Made by a program: the position numbers and the translations under genes
Notes under the pieces: model-generated
Told to the model about the DNA's origin: nothing
Seen by the model: only the letters and a program-made list of their open reading frames with translations
Databases searched by the model: none
DNA from: Trachelipus rathkii
Lineage: Eukaryota; Arthropoda; Malacostraca; Isopoda; Trachelipodidae
Reading direction: 5' to 3'
DNA: 64,000 nt
Assembly (NCBI GenBank): GCA_015478945.1
Contig: JABUQX010007456.1
Coordinates: forward strand, 1-64,000
Shown: positions 63,019 through 64,000 of the stretch, one piece after another
Position numbering within the stretch: the first letter of the stretch is position 1
Layout of the letters: every line of letters begins with the position of its first letter

Positions 63019-64000
63019 ATAATATAATATATATAATATCTATTATATATAAACCTCACGGGTAAAAATTAAATCCAGTCTACAACTGTTATTTGGACTA
63101 ACATTCATCGTAACATTTGAAACTTTGCTACGCTGCACGTCTGTACAACAATATGTACCAATAATGCAAATTCGTCCATCCTCTCTTGATAACCATACTA
63201 TTTGGCAAACCAATATTTTGGCGCTGAGACCGTACTACCTTTTACATGACAACTGATGGCCCTTGCAGTAAATTTAAGATTTTTTCTCCATCTCTTACTA
63301 TTGAACCATCTTTTAAAGCATTTCTCACATCATCTTTTCTTCCCAAAGATTAGGTTGAATGAAGTAAAAAACTACGCAAACCTCCATAGTTTTGGCAATT
63401 CAACACATATCACTTCCATATAATTCTAATTTTACTGATCACACGTCCACTGAAACACATCCGATGAATATAAACTTTGAAACATTTGCTCAGATTTTTA
63501 TATTTTATCAAATCTATTACAAATAATCGATTACAAATAATCGATTTATTTTAAAATATCACATATGTCCATCCATAAACTATCGAGTCGGCCTAGTTTA
63601 TTTTCTTGATCGAAATCGTAATAATAAAGCCATATATTTAATATAATATACCTAATATATAAATGCTTTATAATATATATTAACTATATATATATATATA
63701 TATACTAGGCGATTCGGGCACCTGCTTTCTTAAGTGAAGAAAAATTATAAACCTGTGCGGTTACGGCGTGGGGTAAAAATTCTAGGGAGAATTGGAGACT
63801 CCGGCGACTCCCCTTGCAAGCTTTAAACTCTTACTGCATCGATTAGTCATATATACGACTTAGCATATCAACGAATATTAGAATTTTAGTTAACTTCTTG
63901 CAAATATAATATACAAAGATCGAATCCGAAATACAAATGAACATCTAAATAGCAATTAACACTTTTCAACTCTATGTTTATGGGAAATTTAACATATAAG

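Larger units (their letters stand above)
58430..64000. repeat. Large imperfect palindrome reaching the window end, centre near 61,220
   Basis: Mirror pairs with a constant coordinate sum (about 122,430-122,550): 58,438-58,478 with 63,959-63,992 (AACATAGTGTTGAAAAGTGT-type); 58,621 with 63,810 (GTCGCCGGAG); 59,288 with 63,208 (TTTGCCAATAGTAGG-like); 60,226-60,237 with 62,307-62,318 (GTTATACAACAC against GTGTTGTATAAC). TA blocks are mirrored too (58,735-58,815 with 63,640-63,710; 59,436-59,525 with 62,968-63,050). Arms are at least 2.8 kb and may continue beyond the window. Both arms contain part of repeat R. No gene recognised; frames near the centre (61,017-61,250 plus; 61,038-61,388 minus) are unidentified. 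Confidence 0.8.

Overview
This is eukaryotic nuclear DNA with no complete protein-coding gene that I can support. The base composition is strongly AT-rich. Long (TA)n tracts, (CT)n, (CAA)n and (TAAA)n microsatellites, a mariner-family DNA transposon and a probable Ty3/gypsy reverse-transcriptase relic point to an animal genome. The very high density of simple repeats suggests an arthropod, perhaps a decapod crustacean, but that is inference. Nothing looks bacterial: there are no operons, rRNAs, tRNAs or CRISPR arrays.  Layout: 1-15 kb is AT-rich DNA with two large imperfect inverted repeats (centres near 1.62 kb and 11.93 kb). 16-20.9 kb holds clean (TA)n blocks, a 40-45-bp minisatellite and a nested inverted repeat. 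20.9-22.4 kb is an array of a ~270-bp purine-rich satellite. 22,692-32,286 is the main feature: a 9.6-kb palindromic element whose two ~4.6-kb arms carry, from outside in, a chain of short perfect hairpins, two satellite units, a conserved small ORF with two longer hairpins, a (CAA)n tract and a ~700-bp tandem unit. It has the build of a foldback (long-terminal-inverted-repeat) transposon and I recognise no known family. At 32,475-33,818 a dead mariner with intact 27-bp terminal inverted repeats sits beside it in (TA)n.  33.9-36.6 kb is an unclassified 2.6-kb repeat ('R'), recurring as a much-degraded copy at 49.0-51.8 kb and as two partial, oppositely oriented copies in the arms of another large palindrome (58.43 kb to the window end). 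38-58 kb is AT-rich, almost without recognisable features, and looks either ancient or poorly base-called; a reverse-transcriptase-like stretch near 54.3 kb is the only protein signal there.  The repeated motif of the window is inverted duplication: at least five inverted repeats of about 1.6 to 9.6 kb in 64 kb. They could be real fold-back biology or chimeric read/assembly artefacts, and the arms differ in ways (many short indels and homopolymer changes) that fit either explanation. Alignments were made by eye, so boundaries other than the mariner and the listed hairpins are approximate.
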